Positions 34,430 through 47,800 of a stretch of 64,000 bases of DNA are shown piece by piece. This stretch comes from Meghimatium bilineatum (taxonomy: Eukaryota; Mollusca; Gastropoda; Stylommatophora; Philomycidae), in the NCBI GenBank assembly GCA_034231615.1, contig CM067298.1:30634127-30698126 (forward strand). The letters run 5' to 3'. The position numbers were made by a program, and so were the translations under genes. Every line of letters begins with the position of its first letter. The stretch's first letter is position 1. The notes beneath the pieces were generated by a model. It worked only from the letters and a program-made list of their open reading frames with translations, was not told the origin of the DNA and did no database searches.

Positions 34430-35390
34430 TTATGTACTCTGATCCACCATTGGGAACCATACCTGGACAGGATCTTGGGCTGATTTTCTTGCTTCTGTGA
34501 GTGTCATGTTTGGGTGGTCTTTGCCATCTTGCTTCATCTTCTTTGTAGTCTATCTCATTTGCCCCAACACCATCTATTCTTTATAAACTGTCGTGCCATT
34601 TGATATGACTAAAATATGTTATTTTCTAGGGAGGTCTTTCTTGATTAATAGATTGTAGTCATCCCTTGAAGATACGTTAGGCTTTCATTGTGTCTTCATC
34701 ATGAATTTCTTTTGGTGATAACTGATCGGTACATCAGGATGTTGCATGTTAGAACCTTCCTTGACCAGTTTATCAGCTCTCTCATTTACTGATATTCCAC
34801 AGTGAGATCGAATTCATTGCAGCATGATTCTACACTGATGTTTCACTATTGACAATACATCTTTTAACTCTGGTAGTTTAGTGAATTATGGTGCTTCTAG
34901 CACTGATTTTGCATCTGTAAATATTACATGAGGCACGACCATCTGTAGTGGCGGTCTGTTGCCTACTGTCCCACATAAGGTCCTATCAGATGTTAAAGGT
35001 TTCTCTGCAGCTGCACAAATAACTGGCTTTAGAGTCATAGTTGTAGTTCCCTGTTGGAATATATATGGTATACGGGTTGTCTTCATGACTTATAATCCGT
35101 CTACAGTGGTAATTCCATGCCCGAACTGTTCATGGACATTTACAGATCGAATAGGGCTTATTAGCCAACTACGAACTATTAGGCATAGACATAATTGCAA
35201 CTGAATTTTGCAAAAGTGGATGTAACAAATGGTCACCATAAACAAACACACATATGATATCACGTGTGCCATCTGGGTATTCCACGTAAACACCGCATTT
35301 TCCATTTTTTTACTGCATTCAGCGATGATCCACCCGTATACACTGATCTGATCCATAGATCATCAACACTCCAGGATGATCAAACAACAT
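34430..35390 (-). pseudogene. LINE RNase H relic
   Basis: It matches the RNase H domain of LINE B (45564-46199). Minus-strand fragments are WNTQMAHVISYVC near 35270, VIFTDAKSVLEAP near 34890 (RNase H Asp in FTDA), a degenerate RSHCGIS.NERADKLVKEG near 34760-34820, and the tail to 34430. Stops and one insertion break it. It lies in the intergenic region upstream of Scamp. Confidence 0.78.
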
Positions 35391-35789
35391 AGCCTACATC
35401 TCACAGGGAAATTAAGGATGTTTTCCAAGACAATAAATCCGTATTGGTTTTATGGAATGATTTACAGAAGATAGGTGGTAAGGTATGGAAAGAAGGATCA
35501 CTTCAAAAAAAAAAAAGAAACTACATGATAAGTGGCATTTTGTTATTATGTATAGATGGGCGAAAGCTCTATGATAATGGATAGGCCTATTCCACGCAGA
35601 GACGGTCTCACGGCTCCTATGACAAACGTCATTACACGTGACCCTAGCGAGTGCGCATGTGTCATATGTAATCTTGCCACATCCGAAAGATACACTATTT
35701 TCCTTCAATTCGCGATATTACGTTAGTAGCAGAAACGGAACGCGATCACAATTTGTTTGTTTTATTATTACAAATAGAAGGGCACAAAG
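35391..35789 (+). promoter_or_regulatory. Scamp: Presumed Scamp promoter and 5' UTR
   Basis: There are about 400 bp between the LINE relic and the Scamp ATG. 35590-35760 has more CpGs than the surroundings (cacgcagagacggtctcacg, cctagcgagtgcgcatgtg, gaaacggaacgcgatcac). No TATA box is evident. The transcription start cannot be fixed from sequence. Confidence 0.35.
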
Positions 35790-35849
35790 ATGTCCGATTT
35801 TGATTCAAATCCATTTGCCGATCCACGACGAGCAACTAGCCCTTTTTCT
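35790..35849 (+). CDS. Scamp: Scamp exon 1 (start codon)
   Basis: ATG at 35790 in the context caaagATGTCC. The exon encodes [20 protein letters not shown] with donor TCT|gtgagt, and it is 60 nt in phase 0. The SNPFADP motif at the very N terminus is the standard SCAMP beginning. Confidence 0.93.
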
Positions 35850-38800
35850 GTGAGTCAGATTGTATTTAATATATTTTGTATTTGTTTTAAATTGAACACT
35901 ACGTCCGTCGAATATTAGCCAGCCTACTTCTGTCTCATTTCATTATTATTCACTGACGGAGCTGCTAGTGCCGGGTACTATAATTTATTTATTGGTAAAC
36001 TTATTTGCCTAGGCCTATGGATGAATGTATGTTATTGTCAACCTGTGACCTGAAAGCTTAGTAACGAGGCACTAGACAAAACTTTGTCTCCCCACTAAAT
36101 TGATCTGTTTTTTAAAATTAAATCTTAACTTCCAAGAATTTTGGTATTTATTATTAGAAGAATGTTAAAGTAAAACTAACGAAAACGTTTTTAGTACCCG
36201 TCAGAAGTTAGGAATCATGTTTTTTAAAGATTGTGACCCAAATATTCACCTTTTTCTTAATTAGGCCGGCATCATTCTATTGTCCACAAAAATTAATAGG
36301 TGTACACTGGAAGCATAAAATAAATATGTAGGCCTAATTTGAATAATTAATTCATCTGCACAGTGGCATATCATTGTGTTCTCATTGATGACTCACCACC
36401 GACTATTGAATAGTAGACAATTAATTTTTAAAATATTGACAGTAGTCCCTACCAGGATAGTCAGTGCTCAATTGTGGGTGAAAATAGAAAGAAAACAATT
36501 TGTCATTGTAGTAGAGTGAGTTAGAAAAAAAATCATTAGATATTACATTCAAGCCTACAGTAATTGTTCATTTTCACCTAGACCCTATTGATCATTCATG
36601 TAGTAAAGATATGAATGAATGATGGTTTAGTTTCATTGTCACAGTCATCAATGAGAAACAGTTGAAAGTTGTGTTAACTGCTAATAGGTGGGGGAGGGGA
36701 AGTGTCACACTTTTCATGTTCTGGTATATTCTGAGTGTCACACTTTTCATGTTCTAGTATATTCTGACAACTAGACTTAACAATGAGAGACCAAACTGCC
36801 ATCAGTGTATATCTTATCCATCTATCCCATTAGTTAGAGCAGGGGTCAGGAACCCATGGCTAACGAGCCAGATGTGGTTCTATTGATGGCTGCATCTGGC
36901 TCGCAGACAAATGTTGCATTATAAAAAAAAAATTTCATATTCTTCTGCATTTGGTCTCAAATTCCAAAAGATTAGCAGGATCTAGTCTGGAGAATGGAAT
37001 GCGTTGTGTCATGGTTTGCAGCATTGCTGCAATACCTGCGCCTTTCAGCCTGACACATCTGACTTCAGCATAGCTTTGGGTCACTGACCCTATATGGGAT
37101 GGGACAGCCAACTCCATCCCATAACCTCCTTAGTCGCCTTTTACGACATGCGTGGAAGGTAAACAGTGTTGCTGTTCTTTGCTCCCCTTTCGGGCCCGGC
37201 GACACATGGGCGAAATGTTTCTTTATATTCCTTTGATCTACATATTAAGTTAGTAAATTAACTGACTTTACTTACCCGGGAGCTGTTGCAATCTGAAAAA
37301 CATTTCCGCCTCAATTGGGGAATGAACCCAGGACCACTCATATGCGAAGCCAGTGCGCTAACCACTGCGCTAATGCGGCTCATATTAATTGCATATCAAT
37401 ATTTCATTCTACAAATGAGCTAAGTCTACGCAGCTCAGCATCAGAAATCGTATTAATGGTAAGAAATACTCATTATTGATTAGCAACAGCATAACAATGT
37501 TATTAAAAAGAATCCAGAGACATAATTATTATACTTTTAGTGTTGAAATTGCACAAAATGCACACATTTACTTGAATTTTTAGTTTTAAACATAATGTAT
37601 GGCTCTCACAGAATTACTTTTCAAAATATGTGGTGTCCATGGCTCTCGACAAAACGGTTCCCGACCCCTGAGTATTAAAAACATGCAGCTATGTGTAGAC
37701 AGTATAATGAAAGTTGAAAGGTTAAAAAGTCGTAGATGATTCACTGTACTGTACTCGGTTTCTCATATGTACTCCATCCTTCTCAACGAAGCGGAACACC
37801 GCCTGCCAAGAGTATCACTCATAGCACGTAACTCCATAGCTTCAAGTGATAATCCACAGGTTCTCCGAAAAAATCCACCTTGTACACAAGATGACACGAG
37901 CCGGATTTGAACCCATGACCTCTTGAACACAAGCCGAACACCTTAACCACTACACTAGGAAGAGACAGTATAATGAGATTTTTTGAACACATGTGCCTCA
38001 TTTTTTGGGGCAAAGTGTCACAAACAAAAAGGTGATACAAAGCATTATAAAATTGAGGGAGATCGCAACTGCGATAGGTCAGGCACACAGGCAGTGTGTA
38101 AATATGTGCTAAGAATAGATTGAATAAATAGATAGACCTAGTTTTGTAACTTTAATCTGAAAGAAAATGTTTGGGTAAAAGTACAGATTAGTTCTCCACT
38201 GTGCTATAAATAGCACTGTTTACATTTTTAACTAGGTGACGTCACGGATTTCGGTGTAACACATAAAGTTGAAATAGATGCCGTGACATCACATCTCCCG
38301 ACGCAAACGAGTTTTAGTTATCACTATCGCTGCACAAAATAGCACTGAAGAAAATGACATTTTGTTACAAGGTGTGCTGTTTCTAACTGCCGAAAATGCA
38401 CTAATATTTGTGTGTTTTAGTTTTATACGTCTCGGCATTTATCAATTTCATTAGTGTTACACAGAAATCCATGAGGTCGAATAGTTAAAGGTGTAAGCGG
38501 TGTGCTGTTGCGGTTCCTAATCCCTAAACATATTCCCTAACCCTAATCCCTATTCCCCAAACCTAATCCCTAATCCTAATCCACAAACGGTTAGCCCAAA
38601 GGTTACGATATACCACGAAACTAGAGCAACGGTCACAACGTAGCATTAAAAGCAACTTGTGTAACAATATGAATAATATGATACTCACCTTATTGAGAAT
38701 TCTCTGCAGGATACACTTTTTTAATTCCGGAAAGGAACTCCATGAATATATCATTCGAACCAACATGCTTCCTTCTCCATATATACTCACATAAATATGT

Positions 38801-41800
38801 AAATTTATAAAATAACTAAGATCATATCTAACATGCGCCATGCTCTACCGTTTCTTTCCTTCTGCTACTGTATACCACTGCGCATGTCCCTTATTAATAG
38901 CACTCTACAAGGCAATCCCAAATCAAAAGTCAGAAAACACATCGAAACTAGATTAAAGGTCACAGTGGAGAACTATACTGTACTTCAGCCAAAGTTCGGA
39001 TAAAAATAGTTCACAAGTTCCATTTTAAAGCTAATAATATCTTTGTAAGGTTGGATGATCATTATAACCATACATATCAGTCTCTTCCAGCTTTAGATCA
39101 GCATCTGCAACTTCCTCATGACATCAACATTTTTTTCATACATTTTGAATGCAATATTTTGCCCCTCAATAAATGTGTGCCACCTTAACCCAAAATCACA
39201 TTTTTTAGTAACTATCGTAAATTCCGATGAAAAAACAAAGTAGCCTGACAAGATAATGTGCTTAATTACTTAACAACAAAACATATATTTAAGTTTAAAC
39301 ATTAAAAAAAATCACGATAGTAATAATAACAGCAGGCAGAGTGGGAGAAGTGGCAAAAGAATAGATCAAACATAGTGGCAACATATTAATATGCATTGTT
39401 GAAAATTGACTCCTCTTTGGCCCATCAAACTGTTAAAGATTGGAATGTTGGCATCTGACCTAGTCACGTGCGATATCGGAAGAACCCATAGATTCAGAAA
39501 AAATCTGCTGCAACATTTTACCCTTGGCTACCCTATGTATAATTAAGAATAGTGAAGTGAATTATAATAACCTAATAGTATTTCACTATTCTACACAGCT
39601 TTCAACAATAATTATGCCACTAGAATATTGCTACACAAAATCTTCATTGTTCTCAAACCAGTATTGTTATTCTTGTTGTCAGAGGATTACTTTATTTTAC
39701 TTGAGTTTCCCCATGTACTCTGTTCTTCTCATCAGCGTAGCAAGTTACCTGCCAAAATATCCCTAGAGCACAGAACTCTCCATAGGCCTAGTTCAACAAT
39801 TGAATCTCTGAGAAAAGAGCACATAAAAATTTATCTTAACTGTGCAGCTACTCTACTTATAAGACAAAAAACATTTCTAAATTTAGTATTAACTTTTCGG
39901 AACTCACATTTGTTTACGGGTTTAGACCAAATTATGATTATTAGTAGAAAATGTCATCAAATTTTTCTAAATTTGATCATGTTTTATAATAATATTGATA
40001 ATGGTGTGCATAATGTATATCATTGTAAAGAACATCATTACAGAAAGTCAACATATCAGTAAGTTCTGGATCATTTGTTATTGAAAATAATAATTACAAT
40101 TTGTAAAATAGAACAATTATTAGTAGCTTATAGGTTTTTATATATTTTGCAACTGACCTAATTTGTCAGGTATTTGATGATTGGGTATTTAGTTGTAGTC
40201 AATACATGATTTATTTGATTAAATTTATGTCCAAAAATTCAGCAGAAGATGGATGTGTCAGGCCATTGGCGCAAATAAAACGGCAACACAATGCATTACC
40301 ATTCTCTTGATGACATCCTGCTAGAAATCTAGTAGGACCATGGTCCTGCTACAAGAGAGATCCAGCAGGAGTTTGAGAATTAACACAGAAGAAGAAGAAG
40401 ATGTTCATATAATGAATATTTTTCTCAATTACATCAGAAGCAAAAACATACATCATCACGATTTAATTATTGACAAACTTTATTTACTTACTACAATTTG
40501 CCTTAATTTTTGACTATTCCTTAACCTTTAGCAAGCCGGATTTAAAAAAACCAAACTTCTCCCTGCTGCAGGATTCTTTTTTGAGAATTTGCATTATTGT
40601 TGGTGGCAGTTTTGAGAACATGATAACTTTTTGGTTGTTAGAGATATTTAAATAATATTTACACATATAAATAAAGAATTTAATTCTGCATATATTGGTG
40701 TAATTTATGTACATGTGTGATACCAGAAGTATGAAAAAGTGGTAAAGACGTTTTTCACAAAAAAATTTTTATAACAAAGCAAAAAAAATAATTAACAAAT
40801 AACTTACATTTCTTGTCGAATTGTTTGGCAACTCTGTACATTGTAAATCACACATAAATCTGTTGTATTTATGTTCTTTCATTGTGAAATTATAAAAATA
40901 TTGCTGGGGAAACTGTATAAAACATATAGATTTGTAGTAAAATCGTCTTGGAAGTTCAGCCTAGAGTCATATTTGGTGCCACTTCAACATATTCGATATC
41001 AAACCTCTACAAATCCCCAAACCAACACAGCATTCTGTATATTCACTGCTGTGAAGCTAAATAAACCAAGAATTCATGATTCAAGCAACAATTCATTATT
41101 ATTTTATTTAAATTACGATGAAACAAATATCTATAAACGCGATTCCCCTTCATGACACATATTGGTGTGCAGATGTGGTCAGTTTGATTGGTTTACAACG
41201 TGTAACTGCTACAAAGACCTACTCAAAATGAACATGACGGACATAGAAATGTACCAGCTTCAATTGCGCATGCCCCCGAGTATGTACATGAACCAATCAG
41301 GCTGTGGTGCGTCTATTTAACACGATATATCATTGGATGAATACAGACGACAATGGATGAAAAGCGGCATTAAAATTTTTGTCAAACAGATTTAATAAAA
41401 GCGTGTTAAAGGTTAAAGTACCTCTCCTTGCATTGTTATCACTTCCACTAGTTTCAAATGAACTGTATATTCTATCATCTTAAATAATTATAACCAGCCA
41501 AAGACGGATGTGTCGGGCCATTGGCACAAATAAAACCAAGACAACACATTTCCATTCTATGGACTACATCCTGCTGGAAATCTAGTAGCTACAAGGGGGA
41601 TTCAGAGGGAGTTTGAATGCTGAAGAAGAAGAAGAAATAATTATGTCATCACTTCTCATTGATGTTTCTGTGGTGTTGACAGCTCCGGTATAAATGACCA
41701 GCATCAAAAGTAATCAGAATCCAGAATAATTTTAAGGCAATTAAGCCTATACATATTGCTGACCATTGCAAACCGCCAATGGATTCCACAATGGACAGAT

Positions 41801-44800
41801 ATTTTCCAATCTGTTTGATCCAACATCCTTCAGTCTTTAACACACTTAATTTTCCGGCAACAGAAGGACACTTCCGCTAACTATGATTAACTAATTTTGG
41901 TCACATGACATTAACAATCATGGTGTTACACACCAATAAATGTGTGCATAGCCACATTCGCTATACGATGCTTGCAGATGTAAAAACACTGTTGTCATAT
42001 GGTGAAAATAGCATGATGAAGGTTAAATAATATCATAAGCAGTTTTTTTTGCATGTTCTATTCAAGATGTAGCAACCCAACATTTTTTTACCGTAGTGAT
42101 TTTTTAGACAAGGTTTACAGGAGATTGCCATTGCTTAAATTCTGCTTTTACAATAGTCAATTATTTTTATTATATATTTTTAGTCATATTCTAATTCTTT
42201 CCTACGAAAGGTCAGCCTCCTAATTTCATATATGTCATAGTAGGATTAAAAATCATTGCCTCCTATTTTGTTTTGCTTCATATCTGTGCTTCTAGTTTTT
42301 ACATTGTCATTTATCATTCATACTCTTCTACACTTCTAGCATGTATCCCAAACTGTGTTTCCAGTGATATGCTACACTTCATTATCCAATTTTCAATTTA
42401 TGCCTGTCAAACAACTAGAATATAGAAATCATTGTTAAAATTCATAAGAAATAAGACGTACTGACTGTAATAATTGGAAGACAATAATCTTTCTGTCATT
42501 CCCAGGGAAGGAATTCTGTCAGATTCAGAAGCTTAGAGATTCAGAAGCTTAGAGACAGTGTATTGAGATCAATAGTAGAACACTCACTGAAATAGAATTC
42601 TTCAATGTACATTATTTTCCATAGATTTTGATAGTGTACTTGACAGCTTTCATCATCTATTACTATTGGAAATACTGACAGTCTATAGATTGTTAAATAA
42701 AATTGATAATTTTTGTGAATGACAAATATTGAGACAATAAATGTTGTGTGAGACATTAAAGATTACACAACTAAAGTGGCTTCCAATTCAGTCATGAGTC
42801 AGGCTGGTGCATTTGGTGTAACTTCTGTACCTGGTATAAATTGTCAGGGTAATGAGAGAATAAGATCAAAGTTAAAATCTGGATACTACAATGGAGATCA
42901 CAGGTAGACTGAAGGATATCTACTGTTCATATGACATAATCATATTGACACATAGTAAAGTGAATATGCAGAGGATCACATAGTAAGCCAAATAACCCAA
43001 ACTGTTTATCTTAACATAAACTGGTAAAAGTATGGTAATGAGAATAGTATCTCGTGTGTTTGAAACATATGCATCATTTATTCAAACGTATAGTTGAAAA
43101 GCATATTGACATGGCTATTTTTATCATTTTAATGACAGTTTCAGTAACTTTTATAAATATGTTGTTTATTTGGCAATTCAATAGGATCCTTCAGTGCAGC
43201 AAGCTGCTGGTACAGGACGTCAGGAAGCTTTAGATGATTTCAATCCCTTTGCAAATGGAAACCAGACTCGTCCCATAAACCAGGTAACTAAGGGAAAAAA
43301 TGTCTTTTAAATCATATGTCAGTATTTTTCTTCTCTGACGTTTTTATTAAACTTTCACTTTGTGAATGAGTTATTTTAGCTATTATTTTTAAATAAGATT
43401 ATATGTATCATTAACAGTGCAATGGATACCAGCTCACTGTGACAGCTACAACAAAAACAAACAAATTGGAAAAAGAATATAGTAACCTCCCTTATCCCAC
43501 ACACCTAAAATTATCTGGAAAGCAAAGGCTCTGCTAAAAAACAAGGCTATATTTACAAGTTGAACAAAAATGAACAAGTCCAAATATTTCAACTCAGTGT
43601 TGTCAGAACCTCTCTGTCTTCTTTTTCCATATTTTAAGTAAGGTATATATCACACAACAATCTTGCATTTGAGATTTTTAATTATATATCATTTAAGGGT
43701 GCTGGTGGCATACCCCCTCCTCGATCTGCCAACACACAGCCTGCTGTCATGACACCATCGGATGCTCCTCCACCATATACTCAAACAGGTGCTCAGAAAG
43801 TAGACTTGAGTGAATTGCAGAGACGGCAAGAGGTATGTATAATGTTTGTTAATCTACCAGCTTTGTTTACATATATATGCATCTTAACTGCATTCATTTA
43901 AAATTTTGTTCTTGATGGATTCAGTATTACAGGGTAAAAAATGTAAGCATATTTTTGTTAAGTATTGTTTGTGAATTGCCGATTTAGCATGCATACCTTG
44001 AGTATTGCCACACTAATTTGAGGCAATGTAAGTCTCTAACACAAACAAATAACTGTCCTGAACAGGGAGGACAAAATATAACATTGATTATAATGTAGCT
44101 ACCTTTAAGAGGGTCTCAAGTTTATAGAGACTCACCAACCCTATATATGTTTTAACCAATTATTGTTTGCTTGTATAAATACAAACCTATATGATACATA
44201 CATAATTTAACCTTAGGCATGCTGTGTTTACAATTATGCAATTTCTCTCCTGCCGCGGAAATTGTTTTTGAAAATGTTATGGAATCGTCGGTGGCTGTTT
44301 TAAAATCGCGATAACTTTTGTTACAGATATTTAAATAATATTTGCACATATACATAAAGAATTAAATTATGCATATATTGGTGTAAGATTTTTTTTTGGT
44401 GTGTGCGATACGAGACGTGTGAGAAAGTGATAAAGACAGATCTAGACCTATCATATTTTTGATCGATCGTAAACTGTGAAATCTGTTGACTATTATATAT
44501 TTTACATAATGGAAACATCGTGGAATAATCTAATAATCACAGATGAAGAACTTACCTTACAGGTTTCTCACATTTTCATCTGTTTACACGATGATTTCAC
44601 TGAATATACTATTGACAAATAGTATAATAAACACAATTCACTGTCTTGTTGCTTCGTCACGACGCAGAAGACTACTAATTGTTCGAATTTCCATGTCAAA
44701 ATCACTTCATTTCATTTTCCGCGCCAATCTGCTATTACAAACAAAATGGCGTCAAATTTTCTTCCCAATGTTGCTATAACATTCTGTCAAAAAGTTACAG

Positions 44801-47800
44801 ATCTCGATTTTTTTCGTTTGGTATCGGGTTTACCGAATCGGACAATGGAAGACGCCTTCAGAAATCATGGCATAACACAGGTGTTGGTTTATTTGCTTGT
44901 TCTGAAAAGGAAAAAATGTTGGTTGAAATATTTTATGTTGGTTACAATATTAAATGATTTATGTTTTTGTGGTCAAGCTGTTCCTTTCTGTTGGTTCTTG
45001 CCGTTTCATGTTATTGCATGCTCATTGTCATCATGATCATGTGCCTTGCTGGATGGCTTAAGGATCATTGAGTTCTACAACATTGCATGCTGAATGACTT
45101 GTGGAAAAAAATAAAATGGCCGAAATTTATTTGTATAGAAATGTTTATTACTATATATTATAGTTATTTGTTATACAAAGACAGAAGTAATGTCATTGAT
45201 GTTATCAATCCTGAATTTTCTTTGTGTTCACCTCTTATCCTTCAACCCTTGACTTCCATGCAAACTAATTTTAGAAAGTGAGTTGTGTCTCATTACATGT
45301 CCAAACCAGACAATTTTACGCCATTTCACAACTGCCATAAGACATTCTTGACAACCTGCAAGTTTGTTTATTTGCTGCTCGGCAAATATATTTGTCTTGT
45401 TTTCTATATAACGAATTCTTCTTCTTTCGTTCACTTGAAACATGTCTATATCTGTAATTCTGTCTCCTGAATAAAACTCATTGTCTTTTGTAGTTCATAC
45501 AGTGTCCCATAGAGCTTTGATTCCAGTGTTGTTTCTTCTGGCTTATATGTCTGTCTCAGCGTTTCATGCTCTGAACACTCTTGAAGTATATGTTTGGCAC
45601 TCTGTGCTGCATGTACACATGGCCGTGTTGCCAATCTTGAACTTTGTATACATGTGACTGCGGAGTCGGTTGTGTCCTGTTCTGAGACGTAGAATTATAA
45701 CTTGTTCTGGTCTGTTCATAATATGATAGTCATCTTGTGTTGGTGTTTGTGGCTTTCTTATTGACTTGATCATCTGTTTTTTCTGATGGTAGGTGATTGG
45801 TATATCTGGTTGGTCTTCGGCAGCACCTTCCTTAGCCAGTTGGTCTGCTTTTTCATTTCCTGGTATTCCACAGTGAGAGGGTATCCACTGCATGGTTACC
45901 CTATACTGGTAAGACAATTCGCTAAGTAGTTTTTTCAAGTCTGTTAGTTTTCCAGACTGGAGAGCTTGAAGCACTGACCTTGCATCTGTCAGGAATACCA
46001 CAGGCTGTAGGTCAGAGTTGGAGTTCAGCAGTTTTTCAGCTGCCACACCAACCACCTGGACCTCTGCATCACAATTATTGCAGAATTTTCTTGTTGGTGT
46101 TCTGATGGTATCTCTAGGCTTGTGTGGATATTCTATATATACACCTGCACCTCCATTCCTCACGGCATTCTGTGCTGACCCGTGTATACTCTGACCCATA
46201 TATCTTGTGGATATTCCTCATCCAGGAAACAGGGTGACTGTCCTTCGCTGCACACTGTTCTGTTCGTCCTCGCTTAGTATTCCTTTCACATGGGTCTGAA
46301 TGTATATTGGCAATCCATGCCTTTCACTTCACGGGGTTTGTTCTGGTACAGGGGCTGTCAACTTCAGGTAGAACTGTAAGTTGTCTACGGAGTCGTTTAG
46401 CTTGATGGATAAAGCTGCTTATTTTTAGCCGTGCCATTGCTAGATTTTGGAATCTTTCCTTCATTGGATGAATTGGCATACAATGAAACTTTTCAGCTTG
46501 AATTAGTACTTTTGTGTCTCTGCGTTCGCCAAGTGTGTGCATTCTTCCCATTTTCTGCATCTCTGCTATGGGTGTTGATTTCATTGCTCCTAACATTATT
46601 TTAAGTGCCTGGTTTTGCACTTTATCTAGATCTTGTAATGTGGTGTTTGATGCAGGACACCACGCAGCTGAACCATATTCCAGGTGTGGTCTTATGCCCT
46701 GCTGGTAAACTTTACTGAGTATATTTCCACTGGCTCCCCATGTGGTTCCACTTAGTTTTCTCAGCATAGCTAACTTCCTCCTGGCTTTTGTTGTTGCTTT
46801 GTTTATGTGCTGCTTTCATGTCAGCCTATCATCAAAGGTAACTCCAAAATATGTGGGTTGTTTGTCTTCTTTAAAGAGCTCTCCGTCTATCTTGATATGA
46901 CCGACTTTTTGTTTTGGTGAGAGGGTAAAGAGTGTAGTGCTGCACTTATCTGTGTTAATGCTGATGCACCATCTATTTGCCCATAAGGTTAGGGCATCGA
47001 TAGCTCTTTGTATTTGTTTAGTGGCCACTGTCACAAGTTCTTCCGTGCACCAGGTCGTCAGCATACATTACCACTTTGATCCAGTGTGGTAGTTCAGCAA
47101 CTAGGTCATTGATGTAAACCAAGAAAAGTGTGGGTGACAGGACTCCTCCCTGGGGGACTCCATGACGCAGTAGAACTTTCTTGCTCTTGCGACCATCTAA
47201 TTGTACCCTGGTTCTTCTATTATGCAGGTATGCTTTTACCCATTTGTACATTCTTGAGCTAACCCTGCAATTTCGTAATTTCTTTAAGAACCCTTCTTTC
47301 CAGACCTTATCAAATGCTTTCCTGAGGTCTATCCATGCTGCTAGTACCAGTTTCTAATCTTGGAAGGCATCCTCAATCGATTGGGAGAGGTAGGTTGCCT
47401 GATCTTCCGTAGAGTAGCACTGTCTGAAACCTGGTTTTCACTTTCAAGGTACCACTGCATCCTAAGATTGATAATGCGTTCCATTGATTTGCATAGACAG
47501 CTTGTGAGGCTGATGGGCCTGTAGTTGGAGACTGTGTTGCCATCTTTTCCTGATTTGAGGAGTGGTATCATTATTGCTTCTCTCCACGCCTGTGGTACAT
47601 TACCCGTGGACCAGCTTGTGTTAAAGATCTGCAGTAGCTTTGCTCTTGCTGCAATTCCCAGGTTTCTAACCATTTCATTTGACACTCCATCAGCTCCAGG
47701 GGACTTTTTAATTTTGATATTGCATGCTCCAGTTCTCTCATTGTGATTGGTGCCTTCATGACTTCAGGTATAGGTTCGCCTTGTCCATTGTTTTCCTGGT

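Larger units (their letters stand above)
36840..37670 (+). mobile_element. hAT-like non-autonomous element, 831 bp, with nested SINE
   Basis: The left end caggggtcaggaacc and right end ggttcccgacccctg are 15-bp inverted repeats (one mismatch), and CAGGGGT termini are typical of hAT elements. Sub-terminal copies of an agccatgg / ccatggct motif lie at each side. The flanks agttagag and agtattaa are a poor match to an 8-bp target duplication, so it is old. It contains a SINE-2 at 36944 and a tRNA-like sequence at 37306. Confidence 0.8.
39960..41715 (+). repeat. Interspersed repeat, copy 1, carrying three insertions
   Basis: Homologous to 56455-57008 (shared ggtgtgc.ta.tgtatatcat, ttacaatttgtaaaatagaa, cacttccactagttt, gaccagcatcaaaagta). 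Relative to that copy it carries a SINE-1 at 40243, a TTAA element at 40521 and a SINE-1 at 41492. The class of the host repeat is unknown. Confidence 0.75.

Noticed and set aside
34408-34470. tRNA-like gcacgcagctcagttatgta
   Set aside because: Only an A-box-like word; no B box at proper distance and no foldable arms.
39628-40062. 144-codon plus-strand frame in Scamp intron 1
   Set aside because: No motif, no splice context, and half of it lies in an interspersed repeat with no matching frame in the second copy.
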